Shown here piece after piece: positions 18,746 through 26,850 of a stretch of 36,086 nucleotides of DNA. The position numbers were made by a program, and so were the translations under genes. This DNA is from Paracoccaceae bacterium. GTDB lineage: Bacteria; Pseudomonadota; Alphaproteobacteria; Rhodobacterales; Rhodobacteraceae. The DNA is taken from NCBI GenBank assembly GCA_024642725.1, contig JAHEAO010000002.1, positions 72,430 through 108,515 on the forward strand, written 5' to 3'. Position 1 is the stretch's first letter, and every line of letters starts with the position of its first letter. The notes beneath the pieces were generated by a model. That model was not told the DNA's origin. It searched no databases and saw nothing but the letters and a program-made list of their open reading frames with translations.

Positions 18746-19468
18746 TTAAGCATCCTTCGCAACGCGCGCCAGTGCCAGAACGGATACCCGGTTTGCGCCT
18801 GCTGCAAGGCAGGTCTCTGTGGCGGCCGCAAAGGTCGCGCCGGAGGTCATCACATCGTCGACAAGCAGGATGTCGCGACCCTTGAGCACGGCACCGCGTT
18901 TGGGATGCGGGGCAAATGCCGCGGCAAGGTTGCGATACCGGTCGTCGCGAGTCATTCCATCCTGAATTTTCGTGCGTTTCGGGCGAATCAACGCATCGGG
19001 GACGACTTCCAGCGACAGCGATTTGCCCAGCCGGTTCGCCAACAGCGCCGCTTGGTTGTAGCGCCGCCGCAAAAGCCGCAGCCAATGCGACGGGATCGGG
19101 ACGATCAGCATACCGGGTGCGACAATCGGCCCCGCCGCGCCGGTCATCCAGCGGGCCGCCGGATGGCTGAGATCCTGCCGGTCGCCATGCTTCAGGGCCA
19201 GCACCAGCCGCTTTGCCCCATCGCGGTACAACAGCGCGCACCGGCCCCGGTCCCAAGGGCGCGCGATCGCCAGACAATCGTCGCACGTTTCCCGGTGTCC
19301 GGTATCCTCGCCGATCAGCGGCGTGCCGCAGGTATCGCAGACGAGGCCGGCGATGAACGGAGTTGCCCGCCAGCAGGACGGGCAAAGCTGGAATGGCTCG
19401 CCCACGATCGCATCGCACATCACGCATTGCGGCGGATAGATCAGGTCAAGCGCCGTTTGCAATTTCAC
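18746..19468 (-). CDS. comF: ComF family phosphoribosyltransferase-like protein
   Basis: The 240-residue protein has an N-terminal cysteine-rich zinc region (CVMCDAI, LCPSCWRA, VCDTCGTP, TCDDC) and a phosphoribosyltransferase domain with the PRPP motif DILLVDDVMTSGATF. ComF proteins are needed for DNA uptake in competent bacteria. The start codon is GTG at 19468, supported by a strong AAGGAGG five bases before it. It is divergent from the NDUFAF5-like gene across 40 bases. Confidence 0.92.
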   Translation of the reverse strand: MKLQTALDLIYPPQCVMCDAIVGEPFQLCPSCWRATPFIAGLVCDTCGTPLIGEDTGHRETCDDCLAIARPWDRGRCALLYRDGAKRLVLALKHGDRQDLSHPAARWMTGAAGPIVAPGMLIVPIPSHWLRLLRRRYNQAALLANRLGKSLSLEVVPDALIRPKRTKIQDGMTRDDRYRNLAAAFAPHPKRGAVLKGRDILLVDDVMTSGATFAAATETCLAAGANRVSVLALARVAKDA

Positions 19469-19508
19469 CGCAACCTCCTTACCTCCGGTGCCAGCCGAAG
19501 GAGAGCCG

Positions 19509-20351
19509 ATGCAGCCGCCCCCCGACCTGACAGACCGCGACGCCCTTGTGCGATTTCGCGCCCGCGCAGCGCGGATGGCAGAGCCTGCGCTGTTCCTGCA
19601 CGAAGCCGCCGCCGCCGAGGTGCAGGAGAGACTGGCGCTGGTTAACAGGTCGTTTACATCGCCCGCCGTCGTGACGGGTTTTCCCGAAGCGTGGCAATGG
19701 GTCCCCGGTGCCCGGCTCGTCGCGGATACGGAGGTTCTGGATCTTGAGATTCAGGCCCATGATCTGGTGATTCACGCGCTGGCGCTGCATTGGGCGAACG
19801 ATCCGGTGGGTCAGCTGGTGCAGGCGCGCCGGGCGCTGCGGCCTGACGGGCTGATGATCGCGGTGTTGTTCGGCGGCCAGACGCTGGCGGAGCTGCGCGC
19901 GGTTCTGGCAGAGGCGGAAGTCGCGGTAACCGGGGGGCTGAGCCCGCGCATTGCCCCGATGGCGGAAATCCGTGACGCCGGAGCGCTGTTGCAGCGCGCC
20001 GGTTTTGCCTTGCCGGTCGCGGATTCCGTTTCGCAGGCCGTGAGCTATGCGACATCGCTTGATCTGATGCGGGATCTTCGCGCGATGGGAGAGGTCAACG
20101 CATTGGCCGACCGTCACAGGAGACCGCTGCGACGCGATGTGATTGCGGCGGCCGACAGGCTCTATCAAAGGGAATTTGCCGATGGGGACCGTATCCGCGC
20201 GACATTCGAGATGATTTTCCTGACCGGATGGGCCCCGTCATCGGATCAGCCGAAACCCCTTCGTCCCGGCTCTGCCACGACGCGGCTGGCCGATGCGTTG
20301 GGAACGGAAGAAACACCGGCCGACGACCCGGCGCGGCCCAACCGGGTTTGA
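19509..20351 (+). CDS. NDUFAF5/BioC-like methyltransferase-fold protein
   Basis: The 280-residue protein matches the alphaproteobacterial relatives of NDUFAF5: DLVIHALALHWANDPVGQLV, RALRPDGLMIAVLFGGQTL, AVTGGLSPRIAPMAEIRDAG and the tail FEMIFLTGWAPS. In mitochondria NDUFAF5 hydroxylates an arginine of the complex I subunit NDUFS7. Here the region where the SAM-binding GxGxG should lie reads AVVTGFPEAWQWVPGARLV, so the usual glycine motif is degenerate. I chose the ATG at 19509 because AAGGAGAG precedes it. hemH follows by 53 bases. A complex I assembly role is inference. Confidence 0.83.
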   Translation: MQPPPDLTDRDALVRFRARAARMAEPALFLHEAAAAEVQERLALVNRSFTSPAVVTGFPEAWQWVPGARLVADTEVLDLEIQAHDLVIHALALHWANDPVGQLVQARRALRPDGLMIAVLFGGQTLAELRAVLAEAEVAVTGGLSPRIAPMAEIRDAGALLQRAGFALPVADSVSQAVSYATSLDLMRDLRAMGEVNALADRHRRPLRRDVIAAADRLYQREFADGDRIRATFEMIFLTGWAPSSDQPKPLRPGSATTRLADALGTEETPADDPARPNRV

Positions 20352-20404
20352 CCTGCGCCGAAAATCGTCTATCTGCCATCAACGACGTAGTGACAGGACG
20401 CCAG

Positions 20405-21478
20405 ATGCTCAAGAAAACGACCGACTCCGCGATCGAAACCTCGCGGCCGGACCACGCCCCCGCGGACCACCCGAAGCTGCCGAAGCCGAAGATCGGCGTC
20501 TTGCTGGCCAATCTCGGGACACCCGATGCGACCGACTACTGGTCGATGCGGCGCTATCTTTCGGAATTCCTGTCGGATCGTCGGGTCATCGACTATTCGC
20601 CATGGTTCTGGCAGCCCTTGCTACAGGGTATCATACTGTCGCGCAGGCCCTTCAAATCAGGGGCGGCCTACCGGTCGATCTGGAACAACGAGGCCAATGA
20701 AAGCCCGCTGATGACGATCACCAAGGCACAGACAGCCGCGATCACCGCCGCGCTTGAGGAGATTTACGGCGCCGAGGTCGATGTTGATTTCTGCATGCGC
20801 TACGGCAACCCCTCGACCCGATCAAAGGTCGATGCAATGGTTGCCCGCGGATGCCGCAAGATATTGTTTTTCCCACTTTATCCGCAATATGCCGGCGCCA
20901 CGACAGCGACCGCGAACGACGAATTCTTTCGCGCATTGATGGCCCAGAAATGGCAACCTCCGGTGCGGACGGTCCCGGCCTATTTCGATGAGCCGGCCTA
21001 TATCGACGCCTTGGCGCAGTCGGTCGAGCGTGGCTATGGAGCGGCCGAAGCAGAGCCCGATATTCTTGTCGTGTCCTATCACGGCGTGCCACAGCGCTAC
21101 CTGACAGAGGGCGATCCCTATCACTGCCAGTGTCAGAAGACGACGCGCCTGCTCAAAGAGCGGCTGGGCTGGGCGGATGACAGGATCACCACCACCTTCC
21201 AGTCGAAATTCGGACCAGAGGAATGGCTGAAGCCCTATACGGTCGAAGAAGTCGCGCGACTGGCCGAGGCGGGAAAGAAGCGGATCGCGGTTATCGCGCC
21301 TGCGTTTTCGGCCGACTGCATCGAGACACTGGAAGAAATCAACGAAGAGATTCGCGAGAGTTTCGAACATGCCGGCGGTGAGAGTTTCACCTATATTCCC
21401 TGTCTGAATGACGACGAGGCGCATATTTCTGCGCTGGTCGGCATCATCGAGAAGAATTTGGCAGGCTGGGCCGCCTAG
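20405..21478 (+). CDS. hemH: Ferrochelatase
   Basis: HemH inserts iron into protoporphyrin IX, the last step of haem synthesis. The 357-residue protein has the family segments IGVLLANLGTPDATDYWSMR, MRYGNPS, FPLYPQYAGATTATAND, the catalytic-His segment VVSYHGVPQRYL, and the acidic FSADCIETLEEINEE. The cysteines in YHCQCQ occur in some ferrochelatases. I chose the ATG at 20405 after an AGGA site; the frame extends upstream to 20228 but that part overlaps the previous gene. Confidence 0.96.
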   Translation: MLKKTTDSAIETSRPDHAPADHPKLPKPKIGVLLANLGTPDATDYWSMRRYLSEFLSDRRVIDYSPWFWQPLLQGIILSRRPFKSGAAYRSIWNNEANESPLMTITKAQTAAITAALEEIYGAEVDVDFCMRYGNPSTRSKVDAMVARGCRKILFFPLYPQYAGATTATANDEFFRALMAQKWQPPVRTVPAYFDEPAYIDALAQSVERGYGAAEAEPDILVVSYHGVPQRYLTEGDPYHCQCQKTTRLLKERLGWADDRITTTFQSKFGPEEWLKPYTVEEVARLAEAGKKRIAVIAPAFSADCIETLEEINEEIRESFEHAGGESFTYIPCLNDDEAHISALVGIIEKNLAGWAA

Positions 21479-21488
21479 AAACGAAAAA

Positions 21489-21509
21489 GGCCAGGGAAAT
21501 TCCCTGGCC
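21489..21509. terminator. Hairpin between hemH and the small membrane-protein gene
   Basis: An inverted repeat GGCCAGGG / CCCTGGCC encloses AAATT, with A residues before and a short pyrimidine run after. It lies 10 bases past the hemH stop and 23 bases past the stop of the converging small gene, so it probably ends both transcripts, though the T-run on the plus side is weak. Confidence 0.7.
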
Positions 21510-21532
21510 CTTCCGTCGAAAAGAAGATCGAA

Positions 21533-21721
21533 TTAGCTGGCTGCTGCAACAGCGCCTGCAACGAGGAGCAGGAGAAGCAGCGGAACGACGATGCCGTTGC
21601 CCGAGGAGCTGCTGGATTCTTCAACAATCACGGGAGCTTCCATTACGGGTTCAGCCATGCCACCAGCGTAAGCGGTGGAAGCGGCTGCGGAAAGAGCGGC
21701 GGCGAGTACGAGTTTCTTCAT
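21533..21721 (-). CDS. Small exported or membrane protein, 62 residues
   Basis: The product opens with a clear signal peptide, MKKLVLAAALSAAASTAYAG, then a short acidic stretch with VIVEESSSSSG, and ends in a hydrophobic helix VVPLLLLLLVAGAVAAAS. A strong GGAGGATAAA site decides the ATG at 21721 over an upstream in-frame start at 21751. Similar Ser-linker/C-terminal-helix proteins are common in Rhodobacterales to my knowledge, without assigned function. It probably sits in the inner membrane with its middle in the periplasm. Confidence 0.8.
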   Translation of the reverse strand: MKKLVLAAALSAAASTAYAGGMAEPVMEAPVIVEESSSSSGNGIVVPLLLLLLVAGAVAAAS

Positions 21722-21858
21722 TTTATCCTCCAGAAAAGCTGACCAAGGCAATCATGCGTCAGCCAAAAACGGTACGTTGTATCTTCCGTATAGGCAGTTA
21801 AGCAGGCCGGAATCCAGAAAAATTTTGCAGTCCTTCACAATGATTCCGGGATTTGTCG

Positions 21859-22467
21859 TCAAATAAGCAACACTTGAGTGCCAACTTTGGTCAGACCGAA
21901 CAGTTCTTCAATGTGTTCGTTGTACAGGCCGATGCAGCCGTTGGACGAGCGGCGGCCGATCTTGCGTGTGTCGTGGGTGCCGTGAATCCGGTAATATTGC
22001 CACGAAAGATAGAGCGCGTGGGTTCCCAGCGGGTTGTCCGGCCCGGGCGGAACATAGTCCGGCCATTCGGGGTTGCGAACCTGCATCGCGGGGGTTGGCC
22101 GCCATTCCGGCCCTTCGACCTTTCTGACAACCTCGGTCCGGCCCCGGCGGGTCAGGTCCTCTGTCAGCGGGACGCTGGTGGGATAGAGTTTGTAGGTTGC
22201 GCCGTCGGCCGACCAATAATGCAGTGCCCGCGAGGTTGTATCGACCAGCACGGCGCCATTTGTCAGCGAAGCGAAGTAGGGCTGCCAGTCAAGCACCCGA
22301 AAGCTGGAAATATTGTGCCGAACCGGGCCGGTGACGGCCGATTCCATCTCGACCGTGCTGGCTTCGGTCTGGGCGAATGCCGGGGCGGCGACAACCCCGG
22401 CGGCAGCGGCGGCGGATGCGGCAAGGAATCCTCGGCGATCCAGGCCGGTCTTGGTATTCTGTGTCAT
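21859..22467 (-). CDS. L,D-transpeptidase (YkuD domain), Tat-exported
   Basis: The 202-residue protein starts at an ATG preceded by GGAGTGAGAG. It has a twin-arginine signal (DRRGFLAASAAAAAG, residues 11-25) and cleavage near AFAQT. The C-terminal YkuD domain shows the HGTHD histidine segment and the catalytic cysteine in SSNGCIGLYN. The residue after GCI is Gly, where many members have Arg. These enzymes form 3-3 peptidoglycan crosslinks or attach proteins to the wall. It is divergent from the CAP lipoprotein, and an 8-base inverted repeat (CCGGAATC, 21807 and 21842) follows its stop. Confidence 0.93.
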   Translation of the reverse strand: MTQNTKTGLDRRGFLAASAAAAAGVVAAPAFAQTEASTVEMESAVTGPVRHNISSFRVLDWQPYFASLTNGAVLVDTTSRALHYWSADGATYKLYPTSVPLTEDLTRRGRTEVVRKVEGPEWRPTPAMQVRNPEWPDYVPPGPDNPLGTHALYLSWQYYRIHGTHDTRKIGRRSSNGCIGLYNEHIEELFGLTKVGTQVLLI

Positions 22468-22553
22468 GCTCTCACTCCGAAACACTGCCGCTTCTTCGAC
22501 GGCAGGATATTGCTGCAGGGCACCGGTCGCAATTCAAAGATCTGTTAGCGAGA

Positions 22554-22581
22554 CTGGCACCGACAGTTGGGTTTGTATAAC
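22554..22581 (+). promoter_or_regulatory. Candidate promoter for the CAP lipoprotein gene
   Basis: CTGGCA (22554-22559, 4 of 6 matches to TTGACA) and TATAAC (22576-22581, 5 of 6 matches to TATAAT) are 16 bases apart. Transcription would begin near 22588, a few bases before the possible ATG at 22602 and about 45 before the preferred ATG at 22632. Confidence 0.4.
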
Positions 22582-22631
22582 CTCGCGCGTCGATATAGAG
22601 CATGTCGCAACAAATCAAAACTGGTGTCTTA

Positions 22632-23144
22632 ATGGCTCGTCTCTTCGCCTTCGCCCTGTCCGCGCTGATTTTCCTGGCAAGCTGCGCCCCGACGCCGCCC
22701 GCGCCCTTGGGGCCGGATGGCAAACCCTTGCCGCGCGCTTACAAGATTTCTGAAAAGGATGTGGGTGAGATCAAGTTCCGGATGCTTGATTCAGTCAACC
22801 AGCTGCGTGGTGCCGCAGGCGCGCAGCCGCTTGCGCTGAATGCGCAACTGACCGCCGCCGCCGCCACACATTCGCGCGACATGTCGGTCCAGAACCGCGC
22901 CTGGCATTTCGGATCGGACGGGTCGTCGATGATCGACCGGGTTCGCCGCGCCGGTTTTGCCGGGCTGCCGCTGGGCGAAAACATCTCTGAAACCTACGAG
23001 ACCGAGCTGGAAACGCTGGCTGCATGGATGGATGACCCGGCGACGCGCGCGATCATCATGGACAAGCGCGCAAGCCAGCTTGGATTTGACTGGTATCAGG
23101 AACCGAACGGCAAGATCTGGTGGACGCTGATCACCGGAAGCTGA
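22632..23144 (+). CDS. CAP-domain (SCP/PR-1) lipoprotein
   Basis: The 170-residue product begins MARLFAFALSALIFLASC, a lipoprotein signal with the acylated Cys at residue 18, followed by a Pro-rich linker. The CAP domain shows MLDSVNQLRGAAGAQPLALN, AATHSRDMSVQNRAWHFGSD and GENISETYETELETLAAW. CAP proteins in bacteria are thought to act at the cell wall, but their biochemical role is mostly open. The ATG at 22602 is a possible alternative with ten extra residues; both have weak ribosome sites. It is convergent, 18 bases from the second transpeptidase. Confidence 0.85.
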   Translation: MARLFAFALSALIFLASCAPTPPAPLGPDGKPLPRAYKISEKDVGEIKFRMLDSVNQLRGAAGAQPLALNAQLTAAAATHSRDMSVQNRAWHFGSDGSSMIDRVRRAGFAGLPLGENISETYETELETLAAWMDDPATRAIIMDKRASQLGFDWYQEPNGKIWWTLITGS

Positions 23145-23162
23145 TCCGTTTTCGATGAAACC

Positions 23163-23654
23163 CTAGGGAAAAATGTCGATCTGGGTGCCCTGACGCACCA
23201 TGGCGTAGACGTCTTCCATTTCCCTGTTGCTGACCGAGATGCAGCCCGCAGTCCAATCCGGGCCCTTGCGGTCTTTGCGCCGACGCGCCCCGTGGATGAA
23301 AATGTCACCGCCCGGTTCCATGCCAAGCGTTTTCGCGCGCGCGACGTCGGCCTCATTCGGATAGGAAATGCCCAGAGACAGGTGGAAATCGCTGCGCGGG
23401 TTGCGGCGGTCGATGTAATAGGCGCCTTCAGGCGTCTTGCCGTCGCCCCTGATTTGCTTCGGACCGGCGGGCGCGAACCCAAGATCGATTTCGTAGGCCT
23501 TGAGCACTTCGTCGTTGTGCATCAGGTACATCTGCCGCTGGCCTTTCATGACGACGATCCGGGTCACTTCCGGCCCGTTGTAGGTGCGGAACTTGGACGC
23601 ACAGGAGGCGAGGAACGCCATCGCCGCGCCAGAGAGGAATAGTCTTCGTTTCAT
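23163..23654 (-). CDS. L,D-transpeptidase family lipoprotein (YkuD domain)
   Basis: The 163-residue protein has a short lipoprotein signal (MKRRLFLSGAAMAFLASC, Cys18), then a YkuD domain covering nearly all the rest. It contains VVMKGQRQMYLM, GDGKTPEGAYYIDRRN, IFIHGARRRK and the catalytic segment DWTAGCISVSN. The compact build resembles YafK/ErfK-type proteins that trim or form peptidoglycan links or release lipoprotein from it. Its partner could be the CAP lipoprotein next door; that is inference. Confidence 0.92.
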   Translation of the reverse strand: MKRRLFLSGAAMAFLASCASKFRTYNGPEVTRIVVMKGQRQMYLMHNDEVLKAYEIDLGFAPAGPKQIRGDGKTPEGAYYIDRRNPRSDFHLSLGISYPNEADVARAKTLGMEPGGDIFIHGARRRKDRKGPDWTAGCISVSNREMEDVYAMVRQGTQIDIFP

Positions 23655-23776
23655 TCGGTGCTGCCGCCTCGTTTTCTTTTTGCCAGCCTATACACCAGCA
23701 GCGATTCTGGCGGAACCCGTTTTGCCCGGCTTTGTTCACGGTTTAGTGATCAGACCGGCACCGGCAAGCGCTGCAT

Positions 23777-24988
23777 TCAACGGCGGAAACCCGCCACCAG
23801 TTCGACATGCGGCGACCAACGAAACTGATCAACGACCTCTATCCCGGTCAGGGTGAAGCCCGAATCAGTCAGGATCCTCGCATCGCGCGCGAAAGTGACC
23901 GGGTTGCAGGACACCGCGGCGATGCAGCTTACCGAAGAGGCGGCGAGTTCGGTCATCTGTGCTTCGGCGCCGGCCCGCGGAGGGTCGATGACAACGGCAT
24001 CGAAGGGCTTGAATTCGTCGGGCAGAAGCGGTCGGCGAAAAAGGTCGCGCGCCTCGGTCGTCACGCGCTTCAGCCCGGTCGCATGCCGCCAGCCGCGATC
24101 AAGAGCCGACAGCATCGCGGCGTCGCTTTCGACCGCGAGGATCTCTGCGCTTTCGGCGAGCGGCAGCGCGAAGGTGCCGCAGCCCGCGAACAGGTCGGCG
24201 ACATGTTTGGCCGGACCGATGATCCGCCGGACCGCCTGTAACAGGGACGATTCCCCATGCTCCGTCGCCTGCAGGAAAGCTCCGGGCGGCGGCAGCACGC
24301 TGGCCCTGCCAAAACGCTGGAGTGGCGGCTGGCGTTCGGCCACCTGTTCGCCGTTCCAGCTGAGACGCGCCAGAAGATGTTCTTCGACAAGCGCAGCCAG
24401 CGCCACCCGCAGCGGCCCGTCCAGCGGTTTGCCGCCACTGGCCGCCACATCGATGCCGCCCAGCGACCGGGTGACGGTGAAGGCGATCTCGCTCTTCCGG
24501 GAGCCGCCGGTCAGGGTAAGTGCCTTAAGCACCGGAACCGCCGCAATCAGGTCGGGGTGCAGTAACTGGCAATTCGGTATCTCGACGATGGTGTCCGAGG
24601 CACGGGCATGAAGCCCGACAATCGCGCCCTTCTTGCTGCGCCGCCCCGACAGGGTCGCGCGGCGGCGCGAGTTCGGCGGCGAGGTGTGGAGAGCGGTGAT
24701 TTCGGAGGAAAGCCCTTGTGCAGACACCGCATTCAGCACGACCTGCGCCTTCCAGCCGGCCACGAATTCATCGGATGCATGTTGCAGGCTGCAGCCCCCG
24801 CAGGATTTGAAATGCGGGCAGGGCGGCTTGATGCGGTCCGGCGAGGGGGTGAGGATTTTTGGGGCCGTCATGCGGTCCTTGACGACCTCGCCTTCGACCA
24901 CTTCGCCGGGCAGGACCGCTGGAACAAAGACAGGTCCTTGGGCGATACCTTCACCCAGATACCCCAAACGCTGAATTGTCAGAATCAT
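23777..24988 (-). CDS. TrmA/RlmD-type (uracil-5)-methyltransferase
   Basis: This RNA 5-methyluridine enzyme is 403 residues. It has an N-terminal TRAM-like part (QRLGYLGEGIAQGPVFVPAVLPGE), a [4Fe-4S] ligand set CPHFKSCGGCSLQH plus a later Cys in EIPNCQLLHPD, the SAM motif DLFAGCGTFALPLA, DPPRAGA, and the catalytic Cys in AVSCNPVTFARD. The cluster places it with RlmD/RumA-type rRNA enzymes rather than TrmA; the exact target base is not shown. Its ATG overlaps the stop of the upstream ABC exporter by 4 bases. Confidence 0.9.
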   Translation of the reverse strand: MILTIQRLGYLGEGIAQGPVFVPAVLPGEVVEGEVVKDRMTAPKILTPSPDRIKPPCPHFKSCGGCSLQHASDEFVAGWKAQVVLNAVSAQGLSSEITALHTSPPNSRRRATLSGRRSKKGAIVGLHARASDTIVEIPNCQLLHPDLIAAVPVLKALTLTGGSRKSEIAFTVTRSLGGIDVAASGGKPLDGPLRVALAALVEEHLLARLSWNGEQVAERQPPLQRFGRASVLPPPGAFLQATEHGESSLLQAVRRIIGPAKHVADLFAGCGTFALPLAESAEILAVESDAAMLSALDRGWRHATGLKRVTTEARDLFRRPLLPDEFKPFDAVVIDPPRAGAEAQMTELAASSVSCIAAVSCNPVTFARDARILTDSGFTLTGIEVVDQFRWSPHVELVAGFRR

Positions 24989-26850
24989 TCGGCGGCCTCT
25001 GCGATCCCGATAAACCCGCCTGACTGACGGTTCCAGAACCGAGCATATATGCCGCCCTGTTTCAACAGATCCTTGTGCGTGCCTTCCTCGACGATGCGGC
25101 CATCGTCCATGACCACGATCCGGTCCATCCGGGCGATGGTCGACAGCCTGTGCGCGATGGCAAGAACCGTCTTGCCTTCCATCACCTTGGCCAGAGCCTT
25201 TTCGATCTCTGCCTCGACCTCGGAATCGAGCGCCGATGTCGCTTCGTCCAGAACCAGGATCGGGGCGTCTTTCAGGATCGCCCGGGCGAGCGCGATGCGC
25301 TGGCGCTGGCCGCCGGACAGCTTGACGCCGCGTTCACCGAGGAACGTGTCATAACCTGTGTTGTTCCGGTGATCCCTGAGTTCGAGAATGAAATCATGAG
25401 CCTCGGCGCGGCGCGCGGCCTCGACCATCTCTTCGTCCGGCGCGTCGGGCCTGCCATAGAGAATATTCTCGCGCGCCGTGCGATTGAACATCGCGGTTTC
25501 CTGCGTGACCATGCCGATATTCCGGCGCAGGCTTTCCTGCGTCACATGCGCTATGTTCTGCCCGCCGATCATCACCTGCCCGTCTTCCGGGTCGTAGAGG
25601 CGCAGCAACAATGCGACCAGAGTCGATTTTCCCGCACCCGAAGCGCCGACGATCCCAATCTTTTCGCCCGGCGCGATGGTCAGCGAGACGTGGTCAAGCC
25701 CGCCGGACCTTTTGCCGTAGGCAAAGCTGACATCATCGAAAACGATGGGCCCGGCGGCCTTCAGCGGTTCCGCATCAGGCGCGTCGGTCAGGGTGTGGGG
25801 CGGCGTCAGCGTGCGCATGCCGTCTTCGACCTCGCCGACACCGGCATACATCGTCATCATGGTAAAGCTGACCCAGCCGGTCATTTGCGCGATCCGCATC
25901 GACATTGCGCCGGCCGCGGCGATGTCGCCCGGTGTCGCAAGACCATGTTGCCACATCCACAGCGTTGCACCGATCAGCATCACCGGAACGACTCCGGCGA
26001 GCGCCAGCATCATAAGCCGGAAAAGGCTGGCAATCTCACCGTAGTGCCGGGTGGTATCGCGGTACCCATCCATCGCTTCGATCGCGGCCTGATCTTCGTG
26101 ATCATCATGGGCGAACAGCTTTACCGTGCGCATGTTGGTGATCGTGTCGACGACCTGCCCGGTGACGATCGCCCGGGCCGAGGCCCGCGCCGCCGACCGT
26201 CCCCGCACCACGGGCAGGAACCAGGTGATGAAGCGGACATAGGCGATCAGCCAGACCAGCAGCAGCACACCGACGCGCCAGTCGATGGCAATCAGGAACA
26301 CGGCCGTTGCAACGACCGAGGCCAAGGCGAAAACCAGCGTGTTCAGTGCCTCAACCGTCACATCGGTCAGGGCCCGGGCGGCCTGCATCTGCTTTTGCGC
26401 CAGCCGCCCGGCAAAATCATTGTCAAAAAAGGTGATTGCCTGACCGAGTGTCCAGCGATGCAGCCGGGACAAGACCAGAACGTTCAGGCTGGGCGCGATG
26501 GCAACCGATTGAAACAGCGACGACAAGCCAAAGACCAGCGGACGGATCACAAGGAAGACCACGGCCATTGCCAGAAGCTGCCATTTGTTGGCCGTGAACA
26601 CGGCCTCTGGCCCCGAGGACAGCGCGAGGTCCACGACCCAGCCGATCATCATCGCGACAACGACTTCGGTGGTCCCTGCGAGGGCGGAAACCGTCGCGCC
26701 CATCGCAAGCACCGGGAAGGTCCCGGCAAGGCACCATCGCGCGAACGGCCAAAGCGAACGGGGCGGCGGCGTATCGGCAGGCGTGAAGGGCGGAATCAGC
26801 CCCGCAATACGCGTCAGGAATGCCCGCGAGATTGTTTCGCCGCCGCTCAC
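24985..26850 (-). CDS. ABC exporter half-transporter, second of a pair
   Basis: The 621-residue protein joins an N-terminal six-helix membrane domain (about residues 30-335) to an ATPase domain with Walker A VGASGAGKST, signature LSGGQRQRIALAR, Walker B ILVLDEATSALDSE and the switch His in AIAHRLSTIARMD. The GTG start at 26850 is supported by a 4-base overlap with the upstream half-transporter (GTGA). Both members keep intact ATP-site motifs, so they could act as a heterodimer. The substrate is unknown; such type I exporters move lipids, drugs or peptides outward. Confidence 0.93.
   Translation of the reverse strand: MSGGETISRAFLTRIAGLIPPFTPADTPPPRSLWPFARWCLAGTFPVLAMGATVSALAGTTEVVVAMMIGWVVDLALSSGPEAVFTANKWQLLAMAVVFLVIRPLVFGLSSLFQSVAIAPSLNVLVLSRLHRWTLGQAITFFDNDFAGRLAQKQMQAARALTDVTVEALNTLVFALASVVATAVFLIAIDWRVGVLLLVWLIAYVRFITWFLPVVRGRSAARASARAIVTGQVVDTITNMRTVKLFAHDDHEDQAAIEAMDGYRDTTRHYGEIASLFRLMMLALAGVVPVMLIGATLWMWQHGLATPGDIAAAGAMSMRIAQMTGWVSFTMMTMYAGVGEVEDGMRTLTPPHTLTDAPDAEPLKAAGPIVFDDVSFAYGKRSGGLDHVSLTIAPGEKIGIVGASGAGKSTLVALLLRLYDPEDGQVMIGGQNIAHVTQESLRRNIGMVTQETAMFNRTARENILYGRPDAPDEEMVEAARRAEAHDFILELRDHRNNTGYDTFLGERGVKLSGGQRQRIALARAILKDAPILVLDEATSALDSEVEAEIEKALAKVMEGKTVLAIAHRLSTIARMDRIVVMDDGRIVEEGTHKDLLKQGGIYARFWNRQSGGFIGIAEAAE

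Noticed and set aside
17807-19645. 612-codon open frame on the plus strand
   Set aside because: Antisense to the nitrilase, grxC and comF genes, with no recognisable domain and an Arg/His-rich composition typical of shadow frames.
21807-21849. 8-base inverted repeat after the first L,D-transpeptidase gene
   Set aside because: The 27-base loop and lack of a T-run make it a poor terminator; no other role can be supported.
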